From positions 119,888-183,887 of the forward strand of contig NZ_JAMZMI010000009.1 in the NCBI RefSeq assembly GCF_024714475.1: 64,000 nt of DNA, in the 5' to 3' direction. Below, in pieces: positions 38,401 to 46,100 of this stretch. Position numbers and translations under genes: made by a program. This DNA is from Marinoscillum sp. MHG1-6 (GTDB lineage: Bacteria > Bacteroidota > Bacteroidia > Cytophagales > Cyclobacteriaceae). The number at the start of each line of letters is the position of its first letter. The first letter of the stretch is position 1. The notes below the pieces were generated by a model. That model was not told the DNA's origin. It ran no database searches and saw nothing but the letters and a program-made list of their open reading frames with translations.

Positions 38401-40640
38401 TAAACAGAGCCGACCCCGGTAACCGGTTCATTGAAAGTAATTACCAGCGTGGAATCGACGGCAATATCAATTGCGCCATTGCCTGGGTAAAAGTTCTCTG
38501 CTAAGGGCGCTGTATAATCCCCCGTCTCAAAATTCCATAAAGTTGTGTCTTGTATCCCGGCAAAAAAGAAGCCCGCACCATCAAGAATAACACTATCCGG
38601 AATGACTACTGCATATCTCGTTGTATCTGATAATGCAGCTGTTATCGTGACACTACTATCCGCATCGGCCAGATTTACATTCGGAGATAAAATACTCAAA
38701 GAGAAAACCTCCGTAGAATCCGGAGAGTTGAAAATGGTAATAAATCCGTCATTCGCCAGTTGAATAGGTTCAGTGAATTTTATCTTCAAAACCGAATCGG
38801 GACGAATGTTCACGGACTCGTCAGCCGGATAAAGGTTGGTGTAACTAGGCGCTGTAAAATCACCAATGGTGAAATTCCAAACCGTGGTATCCCCTATTCC
38901 CGCATACGCATTGTTATTCCCATCGACTATTACTCCTTCAGGAATAATTACAGCATAAGAGGTATTCTCCGAGAATGATAACCCTGCAGAGAATGCTACA
39001 CTATCAACATCGGATACAGGTATTACTGAATTAATATCAAGGGTCTGAAACAATACTGAATCTCCAGCAGTGATATCTATTATATAAATATCGCCACCTC
39101 CCAAGGAGGCAGAAACAGTCTCATTGAATGTGATTACCAATGTGGAATCTACAGCAATATCAATAGAACCATTCGCAGGATAAAAGTTTTCGGCTAATGG
39201 CGCCGTGTAATCCCCTGTTGAAAAATTCCAAACAGAGGTATCCGTCAATGCCGGAACATAATTACCAGATGCATCGGAGAACGCATCGCCAGAAAACGTG
39301 ATAGTATAGCGAGTAGTATCTACCAAAAGTGATGTAGCAACCCTTACACTATCGCTCCCAACCAAAGTAACCGCCCCTGAACCTAAAGAAATCGACTCTA
39401 CTAAAGCTAAGTCCGGAGTTCTTCTAATAGTAATCGTCCCGGCCGGATCAAGTACTAAATCTTCATCAAATTTAATGTAAAGCGCAGTATCCGGATTAAT
39501 ATTTGAATTCTCATCCATTGGGTAAACAGCAGTAACAGAAGGCGCTGTAAAATCTCCGATTGTGAAACTCCACGTAGACAAGTCATTGATGCCGGCATAA
39601 GCATTACCGTTTCCATCTTCGAATGCACCTTCAGGAATAATGATCGAATAAGTTGAATCCTCTAAAAATGTTGCTACAGAGATAACTACACTATCCGAAC
39701 TACCAAATCCTGAGACATCTATAGCATCGAATTGTACTGAGTCTTGTTGCATTACATAGACAAATCCACCCGGCGCACCAGAAACGAGCTCATTGAAGGT
39801 AATAACCAGCGTGGAATCAAACGTTATATCAATAGAGCCATTACCAGGGTAAAGATTGACTGCGAGAGGAGCCGTGTAGTCTCCCGTTGAAAAAGACCAA
39901 CCACTTTTATCCGGAACTCCGACATAATAATTACCAAAAGCATCTAGGATAACGCTATCAGGTATTATTACTGAATAACTTTCACTGTCTACCAACGCCG
40001 TTGGAGTAATCACTACACTGTCTCCTGTACTCACTACTGCGGCCGTAGCAACATCAATATTTTCGACGACTGTGGAATCGGATGTAAGGACGATTTGAAT
40101 GAAACCATCTGAAGCAATTGCGACTGTTTCATCAAACTTTATGGAAAGAACAGTGTCGGGATTAATATTAGTATTTCCACTTCCCGGGTAAAAAGCTGTA
40201 GCAGTGGGCGGCGTAAATTCTCCAGTGGTAAAACTCCATTCTGCCAATGTCAAGATTCCCGGAAATGCTTGTAGCGTCGACTTATCCCTGAAAATGGTAT
40301 CTGGTATAATGATAGAGTATTCGGTAAGTTCAGCTAAAAAGGCAGACTGAAAGGATACAGTCATGCTATCTGGACTCCAACTTAAATCTGTAAAAGCTAC
40401 AAATGAATCTACAGCCGTGGAATCAGCGGTCTTTCTGATATAGACAGAACCTCCATTAGCGACAGGTTCCACTTTTACATCAAACGTGATCGAGATGCTT
40501 TTATCCAAAGCAACACCTGTGGCATCATCTAAAGGATCAAGTGAGGATATCGCTGGTTGAGCATAAACACTTAAGGAGGCGAGAAATATGAAAAAGAATA
40601 TGGAGTAAAGTTTTTTCATATATAGACGGGTTTTAACCAA
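26421..40640 (-). CDS. Giant T9SS-secreted multi-domain surface protein (4,739 aa)
   Basis: This very large protein is probably exported by T9SS and displayed on, or released from, the cell surface. A signal peptide fits best from Met8 (MKKLYSIFFFIFLASLSVYA). Order: nine tandem SbsA/Big_5-type Ig-like modules (about 29-1039, each ending near W-[ST/N]-F-x-[TI]-G-[DE]-[FY]-T-x-P); FN3- and Ig-like segments; a further Big_5-like module near 1,760-1,900; more Ig-like modules; about eight modules with a recurring GCES-type motif (about 2,780-3,650); a jelly-roll (MAM-like) region starting ETFEGGPGGWYIND (about 4,163-4,385); an Omp28-like thioredoxin-fold region (from IIVIEQFTSLADSK) without CxxC; and a type A sorting domain (about 4,660-4,739: FSVFPNPSDDEF and VPSGLYMLRLY). 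It lies 61 bp after the lipoprotein gene and ends at a terminator. Confidence 0.93.
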   Translation of the reverse strand: MVKTRLYMKKLYSIFFFIFLASLSVYAQPAISSLDPLDDATGVALDKSISITFDVKVEPVANGGSVYIRKTADSTAVDSFVAFTDLSWSPDSMTVSFQSAFLAELTEYSIIIPDTIFRDKSTLQAFPGILTLAEWSFTTGEFTPPTATAFYPGSGNTNINPDTVLSIKFDETVAIASDGFIQIVLTSDSTVVENIDVATAAVVSTGDSVVITPTALVDSESYSVIIPDSVILDAFGNYYVGVPDKSGWSFSTGDYTAPLAVNLYPGNGSIDITFDSTLVITFNELVSGAPGGFVYVMQQDSVQFDAIDVSGFGSSDSVVISVATFLEDSTYSIIIPEGAFEDGNGNAYAGINDLSTWSFTIGDFTAPSVTAVYPMDENSNINPDTALYIKFDEDLVLDPAGTITIRRTPDLALVESISLGSGAVTLVGSDSVRVATSLLVDTTRYTITFSGDAFSDASGNYVPALTDTSVWNFSTGDYTAPLAENFYPANGSIDIAVDSTLVITFNETVSASLGGGDIYIIDITAGDSVLFQTLDINSVIPVSDVDSVAFSAGLSFSENTSYAVIIPEGVIVDGNNNAYAGIGDTTVWNFTIGDFTAPSYTNLYPADESVNIRPDSVLKIKFTEPIQLANDGFITIFNSPDSTEVFSLSILSPNVNLADADSSVTITAALSDTTRYAVVIPDSVILDGAGFFFAGIQDTTLWNFETGDYTAPLAENFYPGNGAIDIAVDSTLVITFNEPVTGVGSVYVMQQDSSIYETIDVSGIINTDSVVISAAVFLEDSTYSIYIPDGAFVDANNNSYAGINDLSTWSFTIGDFTVPSVLNFYPANGDVDITKDTTLSVKFDDVVQPSDDGSIYLVYGDSSNFEAIPIASVNFSGDSIYFSHSLFLDDSTYAVIIPDTVITDDKGNFFGGVNDLATWSFTIGDFTAPIVEAVYPMDGATGITNDSTLSIKFNEPVQKGSGNITIVLTSSPGTIIETIDVNTPAVTISGDSVTISHALLSDVTDYSIIVPGSTITDLSGNAFAGINNAGDWNFETGDFTPPVISNVSIEIYRADSIGLDYEFGEIGRLYYTINDSDFNPDSTEVFTPIGNVSSGDTAVSVDNTPLTLNIDLQGLLTNGTEYFIAIVSEDSVGNLSAVQKYSWTADDVAPNISVLTLQPVSNTGIELNYQVNEFDSIYFAIFEGPAIPAPDSLELRNKSSLGSVLNDGFAIAAVGSTQTQLIEFSFTDATQYYIYVTSVDTANNLGIVQSLNWTADGTPPTIELMTIFDNDNDGFIDSLILDFSEPVVETGSTPVLGTDFNLEMPDDSLAISAIVTDPLGSDIVTIYNIVGQKVPNTAADSILIYGLTGIWEDLALNDIVVDSYNHTIVADSASPVILGSFLPLSNNYLDVTFSEEVYNTDTASLSGTIENEFAFTFIDDGDGTTASVTSITLVDGTTEPSIFGEDVLRFNLSVGGTDPSGDETIEIGVNTASVYDAYHNVVYDTISTGLINLFNKDPRITKSATHNSISSVENTSTGAIVFEFDITNILASDLLITGMVFEKGTSNTVSDWTDVIAGARLKSGNDVSFATIYSDSIKFTGLGISGNDVLGKINKPGGNGNPVVKTYEFNIWLNTSITDSVNLDDQILQFELSGNDMTYNDATTLLETDSANSDAVDIEVIATELVALEEEPVQFQRQSSNTMTIVGTDVNGNFDLGFSTTVNVNDQTIVAGTFTGTSSVLMVNDTALFTDLNIDQLGTGNVLRFSASGFSNLDVTVDVVDNIGPSKVAVYPAEGATGIELTDTLVLKLDETIEIQTGKIYLVRDAVPPTITEIDVTDATQVFASNDSLYVVPTDPLVGNSDYYLLADSGIISDNILATNLFAGISSATEWYFSTTTVDNLAPILTITRNTPATGTPDATREDSVTFALKFNEQINTASFTAADIMVNPVGLTYSSGPTIIATGDKKNFTVTIAQIDNAADGYLSIEVGPAITDLAGNPMSSAVTSASFKIDRVAPAADSIAISSNNALTDSLATTSDDISLYLRFDEPVGANPSLVFKSGGVAVVNAVSITPVNDSTFTADYTVSPSDVQGEVTFSVTFVDSAGNQTVHASTTDGSDMFMDRTVPSVTLSTSEPATTNADPFVAVATFSEGIIGFTQSDLDSTNCTIDSIVLVSPNVYNIYVNPDDNITSSVTLKVRAGTVTDSVGLANTVSNTLNVSFDDVPPAFNSKTANAVSTTGINFDLELDQLGTVYYMLKERGVGTVPDTSDVVDRVAVTGHIADGVTSTGTIFDFTITGLNATTAYDLYIVAVDPVGNESAVDSIIDVRTIPSAPTLTENPTGLSGDTSPSVAMYRTFRNLNPSGNTPVNIFPTFDGNTITIYGNSDLDSAIFSIGSASLAGEAPQVADFFADSAAIGLAFSDLEDDNGIYTFYITQTNTGNSPSQSAAKKYSIALLDNIGNSRGVTVYTNDDQVGTTLGVGNHPSADQEVTFSGAGLSGYDYSYVAGDTSYVDFIPADASTGLNQISVRWFNLISNVSATFLPGELNFTVNAVSSVFVVAGPASYCKVDDADALPINPDPDGVDVLTDGDGSDPDFHTVEVYYIRNGKVDNTIAGAKVGVLSNQTANIADLVITYDSALVSNLNADFGNPHSTDLWDFRPSALYEIGGFSGQEIDTLVFATIISDDTDSLFTVLGTEFVYLYPDPTTTITNVNEYYCEDDGSFDITATVVAYTGGPTTSGVISNGYLLERHADAFYSGPVQSVSSGGSALFDPSNPFGGGPQTGYYRIIYQSNASVNGGCVGADTADFQILTKPVEPEVDETAYTSIGTLSSGEYLFEYCGGDDILDISILTAGVDTVLWYLDAGGVDVVAPENVSGTQGETLSVLDEFFGGSIPTQNRTRQVWVSVITDKNINGSGYDGCESDLRHITIQVYTPPNTIVIDDALDAVATNETNLGTFTVSPSVDTIDATGYIYEYCVDGGAAATLEDIVVNSGLNGTVSSESYFTIYNSAFSPVDSFGVTDLTGGTFDGDLIYNPSSAPLSLSLVAGEKDTFYISRTDYDNNYPIDPDTAAFSGCESDLRMFTISVFDIPDAPVNANFKGGENTASRQALPGNVIQYYMCSGDENEFVQLESPGVTGSVYTWYTDNGGPDVPIPVEAFNGRLITIDELETFGGFDDSLASTYTYWVTQTREASNTTDFLGCESSPTQVDITVYPDPSPVLFTNGGAQDLVISACTDEIASTFITATGVVPSTFKWYLSNAGRTIESSSAIYTQLYSVSPGAFGQTTASGANLQLSTINKDSTVYFLVSQTNNIAPNGSTFGGCESELANMAYLTFNVFDIPATPTTADQTLFYCDDDVVNSITVSGEATTEYNWFVDDGTGFPAGGAIHTTSGSSNSTITDAELGLDAGVNTPGVYKYLVSQTSDIGGGGDGTFLGCESPYLSISITVVGTPAAPGVADPLPQCEPDVTPSSTVISYTGSANIQGTTEFVWYADDMTTELDRIATTTPTAKLTYTPSNIEDYVASPTDTLITIYVSQVLNIVSGEGFSGCESAMSRVDIIVYPEPSKPSTVGNVEANTYVFCEGDDFTGQTVDIFNPQGDEVYTWYQTSTGSNVINTGPSISFINDLDGISLDGKAFSVFNNVTDSTQGTYNFYVSRTQNIRSDLGFTSGCEGPRETVTIKLQPKPDNMAFVGLSSTYCYDDDVVNISSTARIEGTNYGSVTDYLNSYSGGSATITVTSGGTSVNIDNGDGTATFDPSDLADAVGEDSIGNTNVHQLTLQITTEQGCIETYSQSFTIYPKPDISLQISEAGVGGAVVLGPTRPEDHYYMSVRGGNVLLQGWDFDANFGLGGRLTSGTFTSNGIAIGQGEGVGVTTTGEALFDPNGTDGSGAKTNLYSPAESFEIYYNAVGPNDCENTIMKNLTVLPVPEFTDYIDGNGNPRKVKSLQICLTQDVILEAGIDNLADLGVSFNNVHFNWYARAQGAELDTLVMGDVQHGTYTVDVDKTGTTCKIQFTNAFDENLNTPGYPNLEGTVDFIVEAYYSYTAPHGDVVPLNVTPGEAYTLGNTPQPKMRWDSTTVGSNTIVYFSDDIGAEQPLDDMLFSVINVNNSTDTLYNYYRDSSYVNAAPGNTIRDSLVLTSAEYSFAAGEYMLSLEYNTTSQCNATETRYITINDHVALATGAEFIETFEGGPGGWYINDISYSAGKLGFDTLDITTDQSWELAPTTTFGDLNTSTCWVTNATTSYLAEEQSWVYSPTYDLSALLLPTIGVTYASYMDPKDGVVLQYSTDDGVTWNALGSYTLENGTSGKNWYNRQAINASPGNADDIFVPGTNVFNPQVYGWSFAGGRVGFPDENEVKWRAAAHKLDAIVGLDHIRFRFALGASTGQKTDNVGTPYYGFAFDDFKLYDREKIIVIEQFTSLADSKSKLVDEEIDNRITNTLGSDALVINYFTSLVDQPDPLNAKSKNYTSARSLYYGIEEVPRSVIAGQIQTGNLNATNVTDIMGWNINRFNEIALDEAGFDIGDIVIGGSEQQITISTTFTSNVNLPAETEVSFRFAIVEDSIAGQDINTTYSTPLINNALRVMLPSASGMTYVGEVTQGQTDFGLDLSTLRWTINDVYDASNLAVIVFVQLDTEVDSEAGLGKGIILQSKKIAVPAGKIEPASNQITATAPEKGNEFSVFPNPSDDEFMIRINGFVADDMDWTLYDQSGREVKQGLIRKGQETITVGSSEVPSGLYMLRLYNKDILWEPKRLMIIHQ
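29685..32310 (-). repeat. Array of about eight GCES-type Ig/PKD-like modules
   Basis: Within the giant protein, a motif GCES (GCVG in the first copy, GCEG in the last) recurs near 32303, 31945, 31470, 31090, 30728, 30385, 30045 and 29685, about 340-475 bp apart. Each is followed by an xITVYPxPxxP strand and later by a Y/F-C-xDD segment and Y-x-WxxD. The paired cysteines per module suggest a disulfide in each domain, as in the SprB-like surface proteins of this phylum. Confidence 0.75.
37520..40560 (-). repeat. Nine tandem Ig-like (Big_5) modules, partly in two-module units
   Basis: Conserved module boundaries recur near 40207, 39868, 39541, 39199, 38848, 38506, 38185, 37856 and 37522, i.e. 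every 321-351 bp. Modules 3, 5 and 7 share the opening TAPLAxNxYPxNGxIDIxxD and STLVITFNE, while 2, 4 and 6 share xYPxxxxxNIxPDxxLxIKF. The array therefore looks like three copies of an A-B pair, about 670 bp each, flanked by single modules. This suggests growth by duplication of two-domain units. Confidence 0.8.
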
Positions 40641-40701
40641 TTATAAAGGTCAATTATTTTTTAAACTATTTCAATATAAACTTTCACTATTCAGGAATTC
40701 C

Positions 40702-42021
40702 TTACTTTAATTCGGCATCCTGATTAAATTTTATCAGCCCTAGTAGACTAATACCACTTCCAAAATCGAAAGTACCCAGCATCACAATTTCTCCGGTTAC
40801 CGGCAACGTGATGGCTCTAATCGCCCTGTCATTACCAGATTCCAATCCAAAAAAATCATCAATGTCCTCTATTTTATTTCCAAATGCATCCACCTGGATC
40901 ACCATGGCCTCCTCCAGCCTTGACTCATTTAGACCCGTTTCAGTCACGTTTGGTTGAAAGGAGTTGTAGCTTCCCATGATCACGTAATTTCCATTAAATG
41001 CTCGGGTGATCGTAAAGGCCTGAGAATTAAGGCTAAAGTCGTTAGATATTGGTGTAGCATATTGAAGATTGGCCTGATTAGTGATTTCCATCAAAAAAGA
41101 GGTATGCGAAGCACCTGTAATTGAGCTACCACCAACAACTTTATAGCCCGCCTGAGTTTGCAACACATCGTAAGGCACATCATTGAACTGATTCAGATTA
41201 CTAACTTCTGTTGTTGCATCCAGTCCATATACACCCGAGGCATCGACTTCTCCGTAGATATTGGTAAATACTACCCTGACATTAGTACCTGACCAGTCTC
41301 CACTTTGCTCTTGTGTTGATCCAAAAACAGCAAAGGTTCCATCCGCTCTTTGGAAAACTCTCAATGGAATATCATTTCCAACAACACCGGTTGTTCTACT
41401 TTCACCCCAGACCTCCGAGTTATCAGCCATTGCACGCTTAGAAAGATAAAATTGGCGGCCAGCTGTTGAAGGATTGGCAAGATCGTTGGGCTCAAGCGTT
41501 AATGCCGACCCAAGAATCAAAACACTTTCTTCTCCCTCAACTTTAATGATATCGGCACCTTCCAAATCATTACCGGCATTGGTGATTTCATAAAAAGTAG
41601 CGTTATCCATATTCAGGTCGTGACCCACGATTCCCCACACAAGTTTGGTTTCCTCAGAAGTATTTGCTGAAGTACCAATTACCAGGTATCTGTCATCATC
41701 CAATTGAACCAGCTTTTTAGGCACATCAATCAAACTCTCACCTAAGCTATCTGTAAAATCTTTGGAAACTGCTTCTATCAGATTACCTCCTTCATCGGCT
41801 TTGGCAAAATAGAAATCAGTAGTTAAATCACCGCCCAAATTCTGAGAGCCGAGAAGCATGAACTCTCCATGCGCTTCATTATAGACAACATCTACGGCAC
41901 GATGAACACCAGACTCTCCAAAGTATTTGATAAATATATCAGAGGGTATCGGGCTGGTATTGTCTGTCACAGAACAAGAAGCCAATAACAAGGCACCGAT
42001 TAAAAGTTTCGGAAACTTCAT
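40702..42021 (-). CDS. Beta-rich (propeller-like) lipoprotein of unknown function
   Basis: This 439-residue lipoprotein (lipobox LLASC, Cys16) is almost wholly beta in pattern, with repeated units such as GEFMLLGSQN, RYLVIGTSAN, ESVLILGSAL, GTFAVFGSTQ, GYKVVGGSSI, NYVIMGSYNS and GEIVMLGTFD. These seven similar strands, each around 40-60 residues apart, suggest a bladed beta-propeller with perhaps six or seven blades. No enzyme motif is seen. It begins 1 bp after the stop of the outer-membrane barrel gene and is followed at 61 bp by the giant T9SS protein, so it may be an outer-membrane partner of these. The propeller call is inference from the repeat pattern. Confidence 0.78.
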   Translation of the reverse strand: MKFPKLLIGALLLASCSVTDNTSPIPSDIFIKYFGESGVHRAVDVVYNEAHGEFMLLGSQNLGGDLTTDFYFAKADEGGNLIEAVSKDFTDSLGESLIDVPKKLVQLDDDRYLVIGTSANTSEETKLVWGIVGHDLNMDNATFYEITNAGNDLEGADIIKVEGEESVLILGSALTLEPNDLANPSTAGRQFYLSKRAMADNSEVWGESRTTGVVGNDIPLRVFQRADGTFAVFGSTQEQSGDWSGTNVRVVFTNIYGEVDASGVYGLDATTEVSNLNQFNDVPYDVLQTQAGYKVVGGSSITGASHTSFLMEITNQANLQYATPISNDFSLNSQAFTITRAFNGNYVIMGSYNSFQPNVTETGLNESRLEEAMVIQVDAFGNKIEDIDDFFGLESGNDRAIRAITLPVTGEIVMLGTFDFGSGISLLGLIKFNQDAELK

Positions 42022-42022
42022 A

Positions 42023-43126
42023 TTAATAAATTTTCTTAGGACTATATATCGAATGTGACCAACCCACGGTAAAGCTCAGGGCATTGATAGATACATTATC
42101 TGGTACATATCCCAGGTCAAAAGATGTGCTCTTGCTTTCGTATCTGTTCTCCGCTTTGATATAGTTAGTTAAGGCATTATCATAACGTGCCTCCACCGTC
42201 AGATAGTGGGTTTTGATTCTCAACTTCATTCCAAGTCCTCCAAACCAGGACACATCAAAAGTGTTCACAAGATCATAGTCCTGAAGATCACTCCTATTTC
42301 CCGGTAACGTATAAGCTGTACCACCTTGCCTTGATGCTTCTGCATAAGTTCCACTCATTAGGAAGTCAGCACTCATACCTCCATAGACATAAGGTTTGAT
42401 TTTATGTGCCTGGTGTTGGCTGTACCACAAGTTATATCTCGCTAAAACCGGTGTTCGAAAATAAACCTGACGATTGTTAACCGACGATACGGTACTGGAA
42501 TTCACCAAATAGGTATCCACATTGTAACTTGATATTCTGATCTGCGGACCTCCTGCTACTTCTATACCTTTCCATAGATGTCTTTCCGCCATTAACTCAA
42601 TTGTCAGACCTATTCCCTGACCGGAAACCGGCTTATAGCCACTCCCTGATCCTGAAACCAACTTACCATTATAATACTTGGGAAAAGTCTCTGTATTGGT
42701 AGGGCTGTAACTATAATCATCAATGATGTTAATCATCGTCATATTAGCCCCAATTCGAAGTGCAATTCTTAGAATTGGATCTGTTCTAAACTCCGCCATC
42801 AAAAACTCCAGTTCTCGGGGATCAACCTGGTTATCCAGTTGATGCTCCGGATCGGCCTTTAACAAACCAATAAGCGCTATTTCGGCCTTGGTCTCCTCAT
42901 CCATGAATATATAGGTCTTGGTGAGAAGCTTCCGAGCTCTGATTTCCTCTTCCTTAGACAAACAGTCCGCTGAAAGTAAATCATTGATGACCCCAGGTAT
43001 AGCCAATAGACGCCCTGCTTCATAGTCATCTTCCGCTTTATTTAATCGCTGCGTACAGTTTTGTGCTAATAATTGATGAATAGTACCTACCGATATCAAA
43101 AAAATGATCAGTACAATTTTTTTCAT
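42023..43126 (-). CDS. Outer-membrane beta-barrel protein with N-terminal helical (TPR-like) domain
   Basis: This 367-residue protein has a signal peptide (about 1-21, cleavage before QNCTQRL), a helical region of about 95 residues (CTQRLNKAEDDYEAGRLLAI, then EEEIRARKLLTKTYIFMDEE and TKAEIALIGLLKADPEH) that reads like two or three TPR units, and from about residue 118 (ILRIALRIGANMTMINIID) a beta-barrel with alternating aromatic strands to the end. The TPR-like part would face the periplasm. It follows the STAND-NTPase gene by 18 bp. A bridging role between the NTPase's periplasmic part and the outer membrane is possible but inferred. Confidence 0.8.
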   Translation of the reverse strand: MKKIVLIIFLISVGTIHQLLAQNCTQRLNKAEDDYEAGRLLAIPGVINDLLSADCLSKEEEIRARKLLTKTYIFMDEETKAEIALIGLLKADPEHQLDNQVDPRELEFLMAEFRTDPILRIALRIGANMTMINIIDDYSYSPTNTETFPKYYNGKLVSGSGSGYKPVSGQGIGLTIELMAERHLWKGIEVAGGPQIRISSYNVDTYLVNSSTVSSVNNRQVYFRTPVLARYNLWYSQHQAHKIKPYVYGGMSADFLMSGTYAEASRQGGTAYTLPGNRSDLQDYDLVNTFDVSWFGGLGMKLRIKTHYLTVEARYDNALTNYIKAENRYESKSTSFDLGYVPDNVSINALSFTVGWSHSIYSPKKIY

Positions 43127-43144
43127 AACTGATTTTTAAACCTA

Positions 43145-46100
43145 TTAATCGTCCTCTCTTTGTGGTAGTCCCTCACATGTTGTGACATAATCAATATCCT
43201 CACCAACATATTGACTCCACTCTGTATCTGACATATTTCCTCCAATCAAACCGCAAATTCGTGCAGCGTAGTTATCGGGAGTAGTTTCGAACAATCTTAT
43301 GATTCCATCCTCACACGCTGTTACAAACCTGTCTCCAGTTGGAGCAAAATCAACTGAATTTACCCAGTCGGTATGGTCGTCAAATACGGTAGGCAAATCA
43401 TAAATATTCTCAGTATCCCACATACGTACCGATTGGTCTGTGCTTGACGCAAGAATAAGCTTATCATCCGGGCTAAATTGCACAACAGTAACCGGGGAGG
43501 TAAACCCAGTTAATCTTGGACCGGAACGTTCGCGTTTCTCCAAATCCCATACCGTAACTACTCCTTCATAATCTCCAATTGCTAGTAATCTGTCATCATG
43601 ACTAAAATCTAGAGCCTGGATGCGTTGTTCACTACCTTTTTTGTATACAATTTTGGTTTTCTCATAACCTTCGGAGGTAAGGTCAATCATATAAATTTCG
43701 CCTCTATCAGTACCTACTGCTATTCTTGTACCATGGTAATTAATAGCCAAAGCGGTAGGTTTAGCAGTCAGCAAGGCAATTTCTTCATTCGTATCTTCTG
43801 TATGAAGTAACACCCTGTTGTCAGCACCCGTTGAAATGAATTTTTGACTTGATTCCGGCAAGAATACCAAATCATATACACTTCCTCCCCTGTGCCCTTC
43901 AATCTTCTTAGGCTTTTCAGATGGATTCTTTAGATCAATCAGGAGAATATTGGCGTCATTGGTTCCCAACGCCAAATACTTCTCATCCGGACTAATGTTA
44001 GCAACACTACTGAAAGCCGTCTTACGGAAGATTTCCTTGTATTGCCTTTTACCAGACTTCATGTCCCAAACCAATAGACGGCCATCGCTACCAGCTGAGT
44101 ACATTTTATTTCCATCGGCTGAATAAAGAACAGATTTCACACCTACGTTTTTGACAATACCGGTTTCCGGATCAACTATATCCTGATAACCACGATACTG
44201 ATTCATCACTGAATCACCGTCATTCAGGCTATAAGTTACCTTTTCACCATCGACATCGATAGTTTCTTTTGTATCCAGTACTCCTTGCAAACCATAATAA
44301 ATACCGGCATAAATATCACCGTTATAATTTTTATTAGGATCACCATACTCCTCATTGTATAAGAAGGCCTGCTTGGCTACGACAGCTTTTAGCTCATCAT
44401 CGTTCTGGATTTTCGTTGCCTTGATCGCCATAGATTGGGCAATGGACTGCATCCTCAAGTTTTCCGCCTGAATCCGCTGCTCTTCGGCTATTTTAGCATT
44501 CCTTTGGGCCTCTTTCTGGGCATCCTCAGCCACTACTCTTGCTTCATCCGCCGCTATCCTCGCCACTTCAGCCTTTGCTTTCTCTGCATTGGCTATCTCC
44601 GTTTGTGCCTCAGCAATGGCTGTCTGCTTCACAGCTTCCTCTCTCTGTTCTTCCGCTTCTTTTTGCGCCTTCGTTGCTTTATTTCTTTCCAGAATAGCTT
44701 CCTCTGCATTCTTTTCAGCCTCAACCTGCAAATCTTCCGCTCTTTGTCTTTGTTCTTCAGCTACCACGAGAGCCTCCTCCGCGTATCCTTTTTGCAGATA
44801 GGCATTAATAATGAAAAACAAAGAAACTAACACCGCAAAACCAAGGAACAAGGCGGCAAACCTCATCCGTTTTATCTGGCGTTTCTGAAGTAGTTCTTTA
44901 TTCCTTTGTTCAGTGATATAAGCCTTCTCGGAGGTCTCCAGGAATACAATGGTTCTTTCAAAAGCAGGATTGTATCTCTGCCCCCAAACAAGAGTCGGCT
45001 TGTTTTCCTCTCTCCAGTTCAGTGCCAACTGAAGGTCAGGCATTTTCCATAGAGATGCTCTACCCTGCTGGAACCTTTCAGCAGCCTCAGACAGTTTGAG
45101 GTACATTTCAGCAGCTTTAGATTCCTCATCCAACCATCTCTTCAGCCTATCCCAGATACGCATCAAACTCTCGTGAGAGATATCGATTACAGTTTCGCTT
45201 TCAAGTCGTATACCATATGGAGGCATCAAAAGTGATCGTCCGGGCTCCCTGAACTTGTCCACCACATGAATCACCTCATCATCAGTCACACCTGCAATGG
45301 AAGCAATGGTTCCCAATTTCGTCGGTCTCCTGATTCCCTGGTTTTCACTACCACGTTCCGTCAGTGACTTAAACATTACCTCACAAATTTCCTTTTCCCT
45401 CTTTGATAAAGAGTCATAGGCTTCATTGGCATGTTGAGACAGGGCTTCTCTCAGGGTACCGATGGCATTGTAATGACGCAAGTCCATCATCTCACCATGC
45501 TTTCTGTTATCTACCCAGAAAGACCAGGTTCTCATCAAAGCATGTTGAAGAATAGGAAGTTGGTCAGGATTGTCCCCAACATCATTCAATAGCTGCTGAA
45601 TTAAACGCGGAGCAATTTTACCTCCACCAACAGCAACCGGGCCATCAATAGCATTCCTTTTTTGATCCCGGGTCATCTGAGGAATCAGATAATGGGAATC
45701 GTTTATCATCTGAGTCAGATCAGGGAACTTAGCACACTCCCCAATAAAGTCTGACCTCATGGTAATCGTCACATAAATTGGTTCTTCAAATTGGTGTATC
45801 GCCTCTAAAAGGAGATTCACAAAAGCGGAAGACTCATCCATATCAGAATGTGCTGCTTCGAGCTTCCTAAACCTGAAAAGCTCTTCAAACTGGTCAATTA
45901 CAACCAGGATATTCTGATCATCATCGGTTTTAAGTTGCTTGATCACCTCAACCAACCCAAGTGAACTACTCCTTAGAACAGTTCCAATGATGGTTTTCTT
46001 GATCAGTTTGTCTTCCTCTGATAAACTGGAAAAGGCCTTGTCTTTTATCAACAACGCCTCAGCTAAATTATCTATAGGCCCACCTCCTGGTCTGGCTACT

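Noticed and set aside
44435..44830. Plus-strand frame rich in Leu, Phe, Cys and Ser looking like a membrane protein
   Set aside because: It is antisense to the Ala/Glu-rich coiled coil of the STAND protein; the hydrophobic look comes from reversed GAA/GCN codons.
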